From Streptomyces sp. NBC_01750 (lineage in GTDB: Bacteria; Actinomycetota; Actinomycetes; Streptomycetales; Streptomycetaceae), in assembly GCF_035918095.1 (NCBI RefSeq), contig NZ_CP109137.1, positions 6,078,001-6,142,000 on the forward strand: a DNA stretch of 64,000 bases, given 5' to 3'. Under the pieces are notes generated by a model that saw nothing but the letters and a program-made list of their open reading frames with translations, had not been told where the DNA came from and searched no databases. Shown one piece after another: positions 23,367 to 31,325 of this stretch. Positions within the stretch are counted from its first letter, which is position 1; every line of letters begins with the position of its first letter. The position numbers and the translations under genes are program-made.

Positions 23367-23741
23367 TTGGCTGCTGAGCTGCATGTCGAGCTGGTCGCCG
23401 CGGACCGACAGGTCTGGTCCGGCGAGGCCACCCTGGTCGTCGCGCGCACCGCGTCCGGCGATATCGGCGTCATGCCCGGTCACCAGCCGCTGCTCGGTGT
23501 GCTGGAATCGGGCCCGGTGACCATTCGTACGAGCGAAGGCGGGACCGTCGTCGCTGCTGTCCACGGAGGATTCATCTCCTTCGCGGACAACAAGCTCTCT
23601 CTGCTGGCGGAGATCGTCGAGCTCGCGGACGAGATCGACGCACAGCGCGCCGAGCGGGCGCTGGAGCGCGCCAAGTCGGACGAGGACGCCGCCGCAGAGC
23701 GGCGCGCCGATGTCCGTCTGCGCGCGGTGGCGGTGCGCTAG
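23367..23741 (+). CDS. atpC: ATP synthase F1 subunit epsilon
   Basis: Rotor subunit and ATPase inhibitor. The 124-residue product has the N-terminal beta-barrel (MAAELHVELVAADRQVWSGEA, GDIGVMPGHQPLLGVLESG) and a short C-terminal helical hairpin rich in Glu and Arg. The start is TTG 23367 with CGAGGAG upstream. It is the last gene of the atp operon. Confidence 0.95.
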   Translation: MAAELHVELVAADRQVWSGEATLVVARTASGDIGVMPGHQPLLGVLESGPVTIRTSEGGTVVAAVHGGFISFADNKLSLLAEIVELADEIDAQRAERALERAKSDEDAAAERRADVRLRAVAVR

Positions 23742-23763
23742 GCGCCCCGCCGACAGTTTCCGT

Positions 23764-23811
23764 CTCAGCCGCGGCCCGGCCTGGAACTCTCCAGAGCGTG
23801 CCGCGGCTGAG
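23764..23811 (+). terminator. Branched terminator after atpC
   Basis: CTCAGCCGCGG (23764-23774) pairs perfectly with CCGCGGCTGAG (23801-23811). Inside the loop CTGGA/TCCAG (23781-23785 / 23790-23794) forms a second stem. It starts 23 bases after the atpC stop; no T-run. Confidence 0.65.
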
Positions 23812-23874
23812 GCAATGCAGGTGAAGGTACGAGCGGAATTCCCGTTACTGGACGATGCGAGGAGGTCGGTGGAG

Positions 23875-24321
23875 ATGTTCCTCGCTCTTCTTGTGGGCGG
23901 CCTGGTCGTCGCACTGGTGGTGATCGGGCTTTTCGTCTTCGGGCTGCGCCGGCGGCTGATCCAGCGCTCCGGCGGCACCTTCGACTGCAGCCTCCGCTGG
24001 AACATCCCGGAGGAGACCGATGTCTCCGGCAAGGGATGGGTGTACGGCGTCGCCCGCTACAGCGGTGACCGGATCATGTGGTTTCGGGTTTTCTCGTACG
24101 CCCCACGCCCGCGCCGCTTCCTGGAGCGCTCGGCCATCGAGGTCGTCGCACGCCGTACGCCCGAGGGTGAGGAGGAGCTGGCGCTGCTGTCCGACGCGGT
24201 CGTGCTCGTCTGTCGCCACCGCGGGACACGCCTGGAGCTGGCGATGAGTGAGGACGCGCTCACCGGCTTCCTTGCCTGGCTCGAGGCGGCTCCGCCCGGC
24301 CAACGAGTCAATGTGGCATAG
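23875..24321 (+). CDS. DUF2550 family membrane-anchored protein
   Basis: The 148-residue product from ATG 23875 (GAGGAGG plus GGAG upstream) has one N-terminal membrane helix (MFLALLVGGLVVALVVIGLFVFGLR is hydrophobic to the RRR stop-transfer) followed by a compact soluble domain with FDCSLRW, KGWVYGVARYSGDRIMWFRVFSY and a C-terminal DALTGFLAWLEAAPPGQRVNVA. This matches the DUF2550 proteins encoded directly after atpC in mycobacteria and streptomycetes; function unknown. An in-frame start at 23710 overlaps atpC and is rejected. The last five codons form the first copy of a 65-bp tandem repeat that continues downstream. Confidence 0.85.
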   Translation: MFLALLVGGLVVALVVIGLFVFGLRRRLIQRSGGTFDCSLRWNIPEETDVSGKGWVYGVARYSGDRIMWFRVFSYAPRPRRFLERSAIEVVARRTPEGEEELALLSDAVVLVCRHRGTRLELAMSEDALTGFLAWLEAAPPGQRVNVA

Positions 24322-24564
24322 ATAGGCTGTCTCGTTGGGTGGGGGTGCCCCCGGGCGGAGTCTGGGGGAGAGTCAATGTGGCATAAATAGGCTGTCTCGT
24401 TGGGTGGGGGTGCCCCCGGGCGGAGTCTGGGGGAGAGTCAATGTGGCATAAATAGGCTGTCTCGTTGGGTGGGGGTGCCCCCGGGCGGAGTCTGGGGGAG
24501 AGTCAATGTGGCATAAATAGGCTGTCTCGTTGGGTGGGGGTGCCCCCGGACGAAGTCCGGGGAA
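24305..24564 (+). repeat. Four tandem 65-bp repeats containing a gene 3' end and a hairpin
   Basis: Units begin at 24305, 24370, 24435 and 24500, exactly 65 bp apart. Each starts GAGTCAATGTGGCATA, which in unit 1 is the end of the DUF2550 gene (stop TAG; units 2-4 have TAA), continues ATAGGCTGTCTCGTTGGGT, and ends in a G5-TG-C5 arm plus CCCCGGGC-GGA-GTCTGGGG. In unit 4 the last stem reads CCCCGGAC-GAA-GTCCGGGG, a perfect 8-bp pairing; in units 1-3 the changes are compensated by G-U pairs valid only on the plus-strand RNA. It occupies most of the 326-bp gap before chiC. Confidence 0.95.
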
Positions 24565-24591
24565 GCGGGAACGTAGCTTGAGAGTGTGACA

Positions 24592-24620
24592 AAGCCCGGG
24601 AGAGCAGGCCTCCCGGGCTT
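24592..24620 (-). terminator. Terminator of chiC
   Basis: An 11-bp perfect dyad (AAGCCCGGGAG / CTCCCGGGCTT), 7-nt loop. Read on the minus strand it starts 27 bases past the chiC stop and ends CTTTGTC. It separates the convergent chiC and repeat array. Confidence 0.75.
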
Positions 24621-24647
24621 CGCTGTACGCAGTGCTGGTCCGGACGG

Positions 24648-26501
24648 CTAGTTCAGGCCGCTGTTGATCGCGCCGACCAGCTCTCCGTTCGTGGTGTCAC
24701 CGCTGAACTCCCAGAAGAACGCGCCTCCCAGGCCCTGGCCCTTCGCCCAGCTCATCTTCGAGCCGACGGTGGCCGGGGTGTCGTAGCTCCACCAGTTGCT
24801 GCCGCACTTCGCGTACGCCGTGCCGGCGATCGTTCCGGTGGACGGGCAGCTGTTCTTGAGGACCTTGTAGTCCTCGATGCCCTGTTCGTAGGTGCCGGGG
24901 GCCGGTCCCGTCGCTGTGCCGCCCGGCGTGCTCTGGGTCACTCCGGTCCAGCCGCGTCCGTAGAAGCCGATGCCCAGCAGCAGCTTGGCCGACGGCACGC
25001 CCTTCGCCTTGAACTTGGCTATCGCCTCGGCGGAGTTGAAGCCCGCCTGCGGGATGCCCGGGTACGAGGTGAGCGGGGAGTGCGGGGCGGTCGGGCCCTG
25101 TGCGGCCCAGGCGCCGAAGAAGTCGTACGTCATCACGTTGTACCAGTTGACGTACTGGGCCGCGCCGCCGTAGTCGGCCGCGTCGATCTTGCCGCCGGAC
25201 GAGGCGTCCGCGGTGACGGCGGCGGTGACCAGGTTGTTCGTACCGAACTTGGCGCGCATCGCCTGCATCACGTTCTTGAAGGCGGCGGCGCCGCTGGTGT
25301 CGCAGGACAGACCGCAGGCGTTCGGGTACTCCCAGTCCAGGTCGATACCGTCGAAGACATCGGCCCAGCGCGGGTCCTCGACCAGGTCGTAGCAGGACTG
25401 CGCGAAGGCCGCCGGGTTGGCCGCGGCCTGGCCGAAGCCGCCGGACCAGGTCCAGCCGCCGAACGACCAGAGCACCTTGATGTTCGGGTACTTCGCCTTG
25501 AGCTTGCGCAACTGGTTGAAGTTGCCGCGCAGCGGCTGGTCCCAGGTGTCCGCGACGCCGTCGACCGCCTGGTCGGCGGTGTAGGCCTTGTCATAGTCGG
25601 CGTAGGCGTCACCGATCGCGCAGCGTCCGCCCGTGACGTTCCCGAAGGCGTAGTTGATGTGCGTGATCTTGGCGGCGGAGCCGGAGGTCACCAGGTTCTT
25701 CACGTGGTAGTTGCGCCCGTAGACGCCCCACTCGGTGAAGTAGCCGAGCTTGACCGTGGAGCCCGGGCCGGGGCCCGGATCGCCGCCACCGCCGGTGGTG
25801 CGGACCGCGCGGGCGCCGCTGACCGGTCCTGTCTGGTCCGCGGTGTCACGCGCCTGGACGGTGTAGGAGTAGTCGGTGCCGGCCGTGAGCCCGGTGTTGG
25901 TGTACGTCGTGCCGGTCACGGTCGCCACCTTGGCGCCGTCACGCAGTACGTCGTAGTTCTTGATGCCCTTGTCGTCGGTGGCGGCGGTCCAGCTCAGCGT
26001 CACCGCGGTGTCGGTGATGCCGGACGCGCTCGGGGTGCCGGGGGCGGAGGGCGGGTTGTCGCCGGGGACGCTGCCGCCGTCGCAGGAGGCGCCGTTGAGC
26101 TTGCAGCCGGAGGGGGCGCCGGGGCCCGCGCCGTTGAAGCCGAAGGAGACGGACGCGCCGGGCGCGAGAGTGCCGTTCCAGCTCTTGTTCTTGGCGGTCC
26201 AGTGGGTGCCGGAGCTGGTGACGTCGGCGTCCCACGCGGAGGTGACGGAGGTGCCGGAGGGGAAGTCCCACTCGACGGTCCAGGAGCCGAGGGAGGTCGT
26301 GCCGGTGTTCTTCACCGTCCACTTGCCCTCGAAGCCGGATCCCCAGTCGGAGACCTTGACGTAGCTTGCGGTGGCCGATGCGGCGGCCTGGGCGGGCGAG
26401 GCGAGGCCGACCATGGCGGCGAGGGGGAGCAGCAGCGCAGTCAGACCCGCGACGGCTCTGGATCTGAACTTATCTCGGTGGAGGGGGGCTTGGGTGCTCA
26501 A
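24648..26501 (-). CDS. chiC: Secreted GH18 chitinase with CBM2 and fibronectin III domains
   Basis: Endochitinase hydrolysing beta-1,4-GlcNAc chains outside the cell. I take TTG at 26499-26501 (GAGGAG upstream) rather than an ATG at 26615, which lies upstream of the promoter; product 617 residues. Order: signal peptide ending SPAQA, a family-2 carbohydrate-binding module (~35-140, SGFEGKWTVKNTG, one Cys pair), a fibronectin III domain (~150-245), a Gly/Pro linker, then a GH18 barrel with the catalytic motif DGIDLDWE, acid/base E391. The domain order matches the ChiC/Chi63 type of Streptomyces. The chiS-chiR pair lies directly upstream. Confidence 0.93.
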   Translation of the reverse strand: MSTQAPLHRDKFRSRAVAGLTALLLPLAAMVGLASPAQAAASATASYVKVSDWGSGFEGKWTVKNTGTTSLGSWTVEWDFPSGTSVTSAWDADVTSSGTHWTAKNKSWNGTLAPGASVSFGFNGAGPGAPSGCKLNGASCDGGSVPGDNPPSAPGTPSASGITDTAVTLSWTAATDDKGIKNYDVLRDGAKVATVTGTTYTNTGLTAGTDYSYTVQARDTADQTGPVSGARAVRTTGGGGDPGPGPGSTVKLGYFTEWGVYGRNYHVKNLVTSGSAAKITHINYAFGNVTGGRCAIGDAYADYDKAYTADQAVDGVADTWDQPLRGNFNQLRKLKAKYPNIKVLWSFGGWTWSGGFGQAAANPAAFAQSCYDLVEDPRWADVFDGIDLDWEYPNACGLSCDTSGAAAFKNVMQAMRAKFGTNNLVTAAVTADASSGGKIDAADYGGAAQYVNWYNVMTYDFFGAWAAQGPTAPHSPLTSYPGIPQAGFNSAEAIAKFKAKGVPSAKLLLGIGFYGRGWTGVTQSTPGGTATGPAPGTYEQGIEDYKVLKNSCPSTGTIAGTAYAKCGSNWWSYDTPATVGSKMSWAKGQGLGGAFFWEFSGDTTNGELVGAINSGLN

Positions 26502-26586
26502 GGGGTGCTCCTCGAGTTGCGGACGGACAATCGGGGTGGTCCGTGAACTGCGCACCCTGCGACGGCTCACCGCAGCGTGTCCGGTG

Positions 26587-26628
26587 AGAGTAGGAAGGTC
26601 TGGACCAATCGTCAATAGGTCCAGACCA
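26587..26628 (-). promoter_or_regulatory. chiC promoter with 12-bp direct repeats (DasR/ChiR-type control region)
   Basis: On the minus strand TGGTCTGGACCT and TGGTCCAGACCT lie 21 bp apart (two helical turns), bracketing the -35 TTGACG (plus 26610-26615). After 17 bases comes the -10 TACTCT (plus 26587-26592). Such repeats overlap the -35 of known Streptomyces chitinase promoters, and the TGGTCNNGACC core also matches the DasR operator, which is relieved by glucosamine-6-phosphate. The predicted 5' untranslated region is ~80 nt. Confidence 0.88.
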
Positions 26629-26737
26629 AAGCTGTGGTGGGTGGGCGAGAGGGTGGGATCGGCCGCGGGTCGGTTTGCGCGTGAGGTCTGAGTCCCACGC
26701 GGGCCGGACGTGCACCGGACGGCGAGTCAGAAGTGGG

Positions 26738-27379
26738 TCAGATACCCAACTCCCGTGCCAGTACGGCGGCTTGAACCCGGCTGCGCAGCGCCAGCTTGCC
26801 CAGCAGTCGGCTCACATGGGTCTTCACCGTGGCCTCGGCCATGTCGAGCCGCCCCGCAATCTCGGTGTTCGACATCCCCTCACCGATACAGGAGAGCACC
26901 TCGCGCTCGCGTCTGGTGAGTGGGTCGAGGACGGCGGGGCCGCGCGCGTTGGCGGACCGTGGCGCCGCGAACTCCGCGATCAGCCGACGGGTGACCGCCG
27001 GGGCGATGAGCCCCTCGCCGCGCGCCACTGTGCGTACCGCCTCGAGAAGGTCGTGGGCCTCGGTGTTCTTCAGCAGAAAGCCCGCGGCCCCCGCTCTCAA
27101 CGCCCCGAAGACATACTCGTCCAGATCGAACGTGGTCAGCACGAGGACGTCGGCAAGCTGTTCGGCGACGACCTGCCGGGTCGCCGACACCCCGTCAAGC
27201 CGCGGCATCTGGACATCCATCAGGACGAGATCCGGGCGCAGTTCGCGGGCGAGCCGTACCGCCTCCTCGCCGTCGGCCGCCTCGCCGACCACATCGATGT
27301 CCGGCGCGCTGCGCAGGATGAGAACCAGACCGGCGCGCACAGCGCCCTGGTCCTCCGCGACCAGTACCCGGATCGTCAT
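26738..27379 (-). CDS. chiR: NarL/FixJ-type response regulator
   Basis: The 213-residue product starts MTIRVLVAEDQGAVRAGLVLIL. The receiver domain has the phospho-acceptor Asp in DLVLMDVQMPRLDG, TTFD and the switch Lys in GFLLKNT. The LuxR-type helix-turn-helix is C-terminal (LTRREREVLSCIGEGMSNTEIA...TVKTHVSRLLGKL). The ATG overlaps the kinase stop by four bases. Position beside chiC matches the chiR-chiS system required for chiC expression in S. coelicolor; the symbol rests on that context. Confidence 0.92.
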   Translation of the reverse strand: MTIRVLVAEDQGAVRAGLVLILRSAPDIDVVGEAADGEEAVRLARELRPDLVLMDVQMPRLDGVSATRQVVAEQLADVLVLTTFDLDEYVFGALRAGAAGFLLKNTEAHDLLEAVRTVARGEGLIAPAVTRRLIAEFAAPRSANARGPAVLDPLTRREREVLSCIGEGMSNTEIAGRLDMAEATVKTHVSRLLGKLALRSRVQAAVLARELGI

Positions 27380-28641
27380 GCCGTCCCGTTCCCTTCGTCG
27401 AGGGGCAGCTCCGCCCGTACCTGCCACATCCTGGCTCCGTCCGCGGCGGTGACCGGCCCGGAGTCGAAGGTCCCCGCCAGCAGCGCCACACGCTCGCGCA
27501 TACCGACCAGACCGGCTCCCGAGCCGGGGGCGCGCGGTCCGGGCCCGTCCGCGTCCCCGTACGGGCTGGTGACGCCCACCGTCAGCATCTGCCCGTCCCG
27601 GCCGAGAGCGACCGTGATCCCGCCGGGGGAGGCGTGCTTCAGCGCATTGGTCAGCGACTCCTGGATGATGCGGTAGGCGGCGAGCTCGACCGGTGCGGGC
27701 AGTGGGAGGTTCTCCCCGCGGTTGTCGGTGAGTGTGAACTCCAGGCCGCTGGAGGCGCCGTTCGTCCGTGCCTGCTCCAGCAGCGCGTCCACGCCGGCCA
27801 GCCTGGGCACGGCGGACGTCGACGTTTCGCCGCCGCTCTCCCGCAGCAGCCCGATCAGCCGCCGCATCTCGGCGAGTCCGTCGACGCTGTTCTCGCGGAT
27901 GACGCCGAGTGCCTCGCGGGAGGTCTTCGGATCGTCGAGGGAGAGCGCGGCCGTGGAGTGGATGGCGATCGCCGAGAGGTGGTTGGCGACCATGTCGTGC
28001 AGCTCCCGGGCCATCCGGGCGCGCTCGGCGGTGACGGCCTGGGTGCGGTCGATCTCGGCGAGCAGTGCGGTCTGCTCGGCACGCAGCCGGGCCGCCTCGG
28101 CGGCGTCGCGGTGGGTGCGTACGCTCACGCCGGTCCAGGCGGGGGCCACCGTGACCACCGCGAAGAGCAGACCGAGCAGCACGGCCTGCGCATCCTGGAA
28201 GACGACGAGTGCGGTGACGGTGACGGCGGCGGTGGCCACCATGGACACGGCGGGGATGCGCCGAGCGGCGGCCGGAGTGCCGTAGAGGACCGCCGCGTAG
28301 ACCAGGTCCGTGAACAGCGCGATCGTGGCGACGTTCCCGTCGGTGAACTGGTCGGCCAGCATCGCCGCACAGCCGATCGCCAGCGCGGTGTTCGGCATCG
28401 TCCGGCGCAGCAGCTCCGCCCCGCACATCACCGCCAGCGGCAGCAGCGAGAGCCAGCGCGGGTCGAAACCCTGACCGCGGCGGGTGTCCAGACCCAGCGA
28501 CCAGAGCAGCAGGCCGCCGAGGAAACCGGCCACGGCGATGAGCACATCGTCGCGGTGGGGGCGGGGGAGAGCGGTCACCGACCCATCAAACACGGCAGGC
28601 GGCGCGCGAGCCTCCACGTCGCGGGTGAAGGCCGAGTACAT
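27376..28641 (-). CDS. chiS: Sensor histidine kinase (HisKA_3 family)
   Basis: The 421-residue product has a short cytoplasmic N-terminus, about five to six hydrophobic segments (~35-165), then a dimerisation/phospho-acceptor helix with the His in ARMARELHDMVANHLSAIAIH and an HATPase domain (YRIIQESLTNALKHASPG, a glycine box GAGLVGMRERVALLAG). This is the NarX/DesK subclass. There is no large extracellular sensor domain, so sensing may be intramembrane or indirect. The start is uncertain: ATG 28641 has no clear ribosome binding site. It is the first gene of chiS-chiR; chiC follows with its own promoter. Confidence 0.9.
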   Translation of the reverse strand: MYSAFTRDVEARAPPAVFDGSVTALPRPHRDDVLIAVAGFLGGLLLWSLGLDTRRGQGFDPRWLSLLPLAVMCGAELLRRTMPNTALAIGCAAMLADQFTDGNVATIALFTDLVYAAVLYGTPAAARRIPAVSMVATAAVTVTALVVFQDAQAVLLGLLFAVVTVAPAWTGVSVRTHRDAAEAARLRAEQTALLAEIDRTQAVTAERARMARELHDMVANHLSAIAIHSTAALSLDDPKTSREALGVIRENSVDGLAEMRRLIGLLRESGGETSTSAVPRLAGVDALLEQARTNGASSGLEFTLTDNRGENLPLPAPVELAAYRIIQESLTNALKHASPGGITVALGRDGQMLTVGVTSPYGDADGPGPRAPGSGAGLVGMRERVALLAGTFDSGPVTAADGARMWQVRAELPLDEGNGTA

Positions 28642-28729
28642 CGAAGGATGCAGTGCCGCTTCGTCACTGCCGACGACGATTCACCGCCGTAGGGACGGGA
28701 GTGTGAAGCCGGAACGAAGGGAGAGTGCC

Positions 28730-29296
28730 GTGATCGTCACGCTGATTGTGATCTGCGAGGTCGGCTTCTGGGTGCTGCTGGCCACCGGACTGGCCCTGCG
28801 CTATCCGGCGAGGATGCCGCGGCTCGGCGCGGCCGTGCTGCTCTGCGAGCCGCTGCTGGAGGTCGTCCTGCTGGCCGTGACGGCGATCGACCTCAAGAAC
28901 GGCGCCGCGCCGGACTGGAAGCACGGACTCGCCGCGGTCTACATCGGCTTCACCGTGGGCCTGGGCCACCACACGATCAAGTGGGTCGACGCCCGGGTCG
29001 CGCACCGCTTCGCCGGCGGTCCGCCGCCCGTCGGACCGCCGAAGTACGGCACCGCCCGCATGATCCACGAGTGGAAGACGGCCACCCGCTGGACCGTCGC
29101 CGCAGTGGTCGCCATGGGCCTGCTGCAGGTGGCGATCTGGTACGTCGGCGGCGACGGCGACATCGGTTCGCTGCGCATGTGGCAGCAGAGGATGCTTTTC
29201 GTCATCGGCATCAATGTGATCATCGCCGGGAGCTACACCCTCTTCCCGAAGAAGGCACCGGCGGCGGAGCGCGAACGGGTCGGCGTCGAGCGCTAG
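28730..29296 (+). CDS. Integral membrane protein, function unknown
   Basis: The 188-residue product from GTG 28730 (GAAGGGAGAG upstream) has four predicted membrane helices: ~3-24, 33-55, ~65-80 and 130-150 with a further one at ~163-182. The loop between has KHGLAAVYIGFTVGLGHHTIKWVDARVAHRFAGGPPP and MIHEWKTATRW. I do not recognise a characterised family, although similar proteins are common in Streptomyces. It is divergent from chiS with an ~88-bp shared upstream region, and convergent with the adenosyltransferase gene. Confidence 0.8.
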   Translation: MIVTLIVICEVGFWVLLATGLALRYPARMPRLGAAVLLCEPLLEVVLLAVTAIDLKNGAAPDWKHGLAAVYIGFTVGLGHHTIKWVDARVAHRFAGGPPPVGPPKYGTARMIHEWKTATRWTVAAVVAMGLLQVAIWYVGGDGDIGSLRMWQQRMLFVIGINVIIAGSYTLFPKKAPAAERERVGVER

Positions 29297-29381
29297 CCCG
29301 CTCGCGGAGCTCGTTCCGCGCCCCGCCCCTGCCGTACCCGCTGGGCGGGCGCGTCCGGGGCGAAGCCGCCGGGACAGTGGC

Positions 29382-29954
29382 CTAGCGTTCGCCGCCGGGT
29401 ACCCAGAGCACGTCGCCGACCTCCTTGTTCGCCGTCCTCGCGAGGATGAACAGGAGGTCGGAGAGCCGGTTGAGATAGGTGGCAGTCAGCGGGTTCATGA
29501 TGTCGCCGTGCACCTCCAGCGCCGCCCAGGTCGAGCGCTCCGCGCGCCGTACGACCGTGCAGGCCTGGTGCAGCAGCGCCGCCCCCGGCGTACCGCCCGG
29601 CAGGATGAAGCTGCGCAGCTTCTCCAGCTCCTCGTTGAAGCGGTCGCAGTCAGCCTCCAGCTTGTCGATGTAGAACTGCTCGACCCGCAGCGGCGGATAC
29701 TCCGGCTCCGCGACCACGGGGGTGCACAGATCCGCGCCCACGTCGAAGAGGTCGTTCTGGACCCGGACGAGGACCTGTACGACCTCCGCGTCCAGCTGTC
29801 CGAGCGCGACGGCCGTGCCCAGGGCGGCATTGGCCTCATTGGCGTCGGCGTACGCCGCGATCCGCAGATCGGTCTTGACCGTCCGGCTCATATCGCCGAG
29901 GGCTGTCGTGCCCTGGTCGCCGGTGCGGGTGTAGATGCGCGTGAGGTTGACCAT
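29382..29954 (-). CDS. Cob(I)alamin adenosyltransferase, PduO type
   Basis: Transfers the 5'-deoxyadenosyl group of ATP to cob(I)alamin to make coenzyme B12. The 190-residue product has the PduO N-terminal ATP motif TRTGDQGTTALGD, the Arg/Asp-rich helix RIAAYADANEANAALG, and the C-terminal RRAERSTWAAL...YLNRLSDLLFILAR signature. ATG 29954 has only a weak ribosome binding site. Its product is the cofactor of IcmA (56.5 kb) and methylmalonyl-CoA mutase, whose helper MeaB is also in this window. Confidence 0.95.
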   Translation of the reverse strand: MVNLTRIYTRTGDQGTTALGDMSRTVKTDLRIAAYADANEANAALGTAVALGQLDAEVVQVLVRVQNDLFDVGADLCTPVVAEPEYPPLRVEQFYIDKLEADCDRFNEELEKLRSFILPGGTPGAALLHQACTVVRRAERSTWAALEVHGDIMNPLTATYLNRLSDLLFILARTANKEVGDVLWVPGGER

Positions 29955-30307
29955 GCGACCAGCCTAGTTACGCACCGGCCCGCCGGAAGACACGTGTGCC
30001 GACCGTCACGGCCGCCGGCGCGAAGGTGATCGCCATGATCGCGCCGGACAGCACGGCCGCGAGGTGGTGGCCGTGCCGCTTCCCGGAGGGGGTTCTCCCG
30101 CGGAGGCCTCGTCCTCCCCGACGACATGGCGGAGGTCCTGGGGGAGAAGATCCTCAAGTGCGCCGTATGCGACGCCTGATGGGTCGCACCAGTGTGATGT
30201 CCGTAATACGAGACGTGACGCGCATCTCTTCACCACCACACGGCCCCTCACGAGCGCTAACCTCCCGCAGAGAGTCCACATGTAAACGGGTGTTAAGGAG
30301 TGCCGCA
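29955..30307. other. 353-bp intergenic region with gene-like fragments on both strands
   Basis: No intact gene. On the minus strand, 29968 to ~30075 reads as a plausible C-terminus (GHHLAAVLSGAIMAITFAPA..., stop TAA) of a small membrane protein, and 30154-30225 reads MRVTSRITDITLVRPIRRR with its own stop. Between them, 30076-30153 is a GC-rich segment with GAGGGGG...GGGGGAG arms. On the plus strand a short frame ends LGEKILKCAVCDA at 30179. The mixture looks like a decayed small gene interrupted by a hairpin-type insertion. The last ~50 bp holds the hydroxybutyryl-CoA dehydrogenase ribosome binding site. Confidence 0.35.
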
Positions 30308-31156
30308 GTGGCCAGGAAGCTCGCCGTCATCGGGGCCGGACTCATGGGGTCCGGTATCGCGCAGGTCTCGGCCCAGGCGGGCTGGGAGGTCGTGCTGCGT
30401 GATGTCACCGACGCGGCCCTGACCCGCGGTACGGACGGCATCAAGGCCTCGTACGACAAGTTCGTCTCGAAGGGCAAGCTCGAAGCGGCCGACGCCGACG
30501 CGGCGTTGGCGCGCATCACCACCACCACCGACCTGGACGCCGTCGCCGACGCGGACATCGTCGTCGAGGCGGTCTTCGAGAAGCTCGAGATCAAGCACGA
30601 GATCTTCCGTACGCTCGACAAGCTCGTACGGGACGACGCCGTCCTCGCCTCGAACACCTCCGCCATCCCGATCACGAAGATCGCGGCAGTGACGGAGCGT
30701 CCGGAGCGGGTCGTCGGCGCGCACTTCTTCTCGCCCGTCCCGATGATGCAGCTGTGCGAGCTGGTGCGCGGCTACAAGACCAGCGACGAAGCGCTCGCCA
30801 CCACGCGGGAGTTCGCCGAGTCGGTCGGCAAGACATGCATCGTCGTCAACCGCGACGTCGCCGGCTTCGTCACCACCCGCCTGATCTCGGCGCTCATCGT
30901 CGAGGCCGCCAAGCTGTACGAATCGGGCGTGGCCTCCGCGGAGGACATCGACATCGCCTGCAAGTTGGGCTTCGGCCACGCCATGGGGCCGCTCGCCACC
31001 GCCGACCTGACCGGCGTGGACATCCTGCTGCACGCCACGAGCAACATCTACACCGAGTCCCAGGACGAGAAGTTCGCGCCGCCGGAGCTGATGCGCCGGA
31101 TGGTGGATGCCGGTGACATCGGCCGCAAGAGCGGGCAGGGCTTCTACAAGCACTGA
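30308..31156 (+). CDS. 3-Hydroxybutyryl-CoA dehydrogenase
   Basis: NAD(P)-dependent interconversion of acetoacetyl-CoA and 3-hydroxybutyryl-CoA. The product from GTG 30308 (AAGGAG upstream) has 282 residues, normal for the single-function enzyme. Features: Rossmann motif GAGLMGSGIA, the catalytic SNTSAIPITKIA and His-Glu region VVGAHFFSPVPMMQLCELV, and the C-terminal domain ending IGRKSGQGFYKH. An upstream in-frame extension to 29996 is not coding. With the thiolase at 47.2 kb it can make 3-hydroxybutyryl-CoA from acetyl-CoA, the entry to butyryl-CoA and IcmA. Confidence 0.94.
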   Translation: MARKLAVIGAGLMGSGIAQVSAQAGWEVVLRDVTDAALTRGTDGIKASYDKFVSKGKLEAADADAALARITTTTDLDAVADADIVVEAVFEKLEIKHEIFRTLDKLVRDDAVLASNTSAIPITKIAAVTERPERVVGAHFFSPVPMMQLCELVRGYKTSDEALATTREFAESVGKTCIVVNRDVAGFVTTRLISALIVEAAKLYESGVASAEDIDIACKLGFGHAMGPLATADLTGVDILLHATSNIYTESQDEKFAPPELMRRMVDAGDIGRKSGQGFYKH

Positions 31157-31325
31157 CCTTCATCGACCGTTTTGGTATCACCCCACAGGGTGAATTCGGT
31201 ATCGGTTCGCTTACAAGCAGCAACCGCGCTGCCTGCACGGCAGTCAGTTGGTGCAAGACGGAACAAGACAGAAGCAGACCAGAACAGACAGACACAGGGC
31301 ACTGAAGCACTCTCGGGGAGCGCAT

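Noticed and set aside
24305..24564. Interpreting the regular repeats as a CRISPR array
   Set aside because: The units are contiguous with no unique spacers, 65 bp each, and include a gene end and a hairpin; no cas genes are present in the window.
25080..26546. Plus-strand 488-codon frame opposite chiC
   Set aside because: Gly/Val-rich antisense of the chitinase with no domain signal.
27380..28426. Upstream extension of the chiR frame inside chiS
   Set aside because: Only the part after the internal ATG at 27379 encodes a response regulator; the upstream part is an out-of-frame shadow of chiS.
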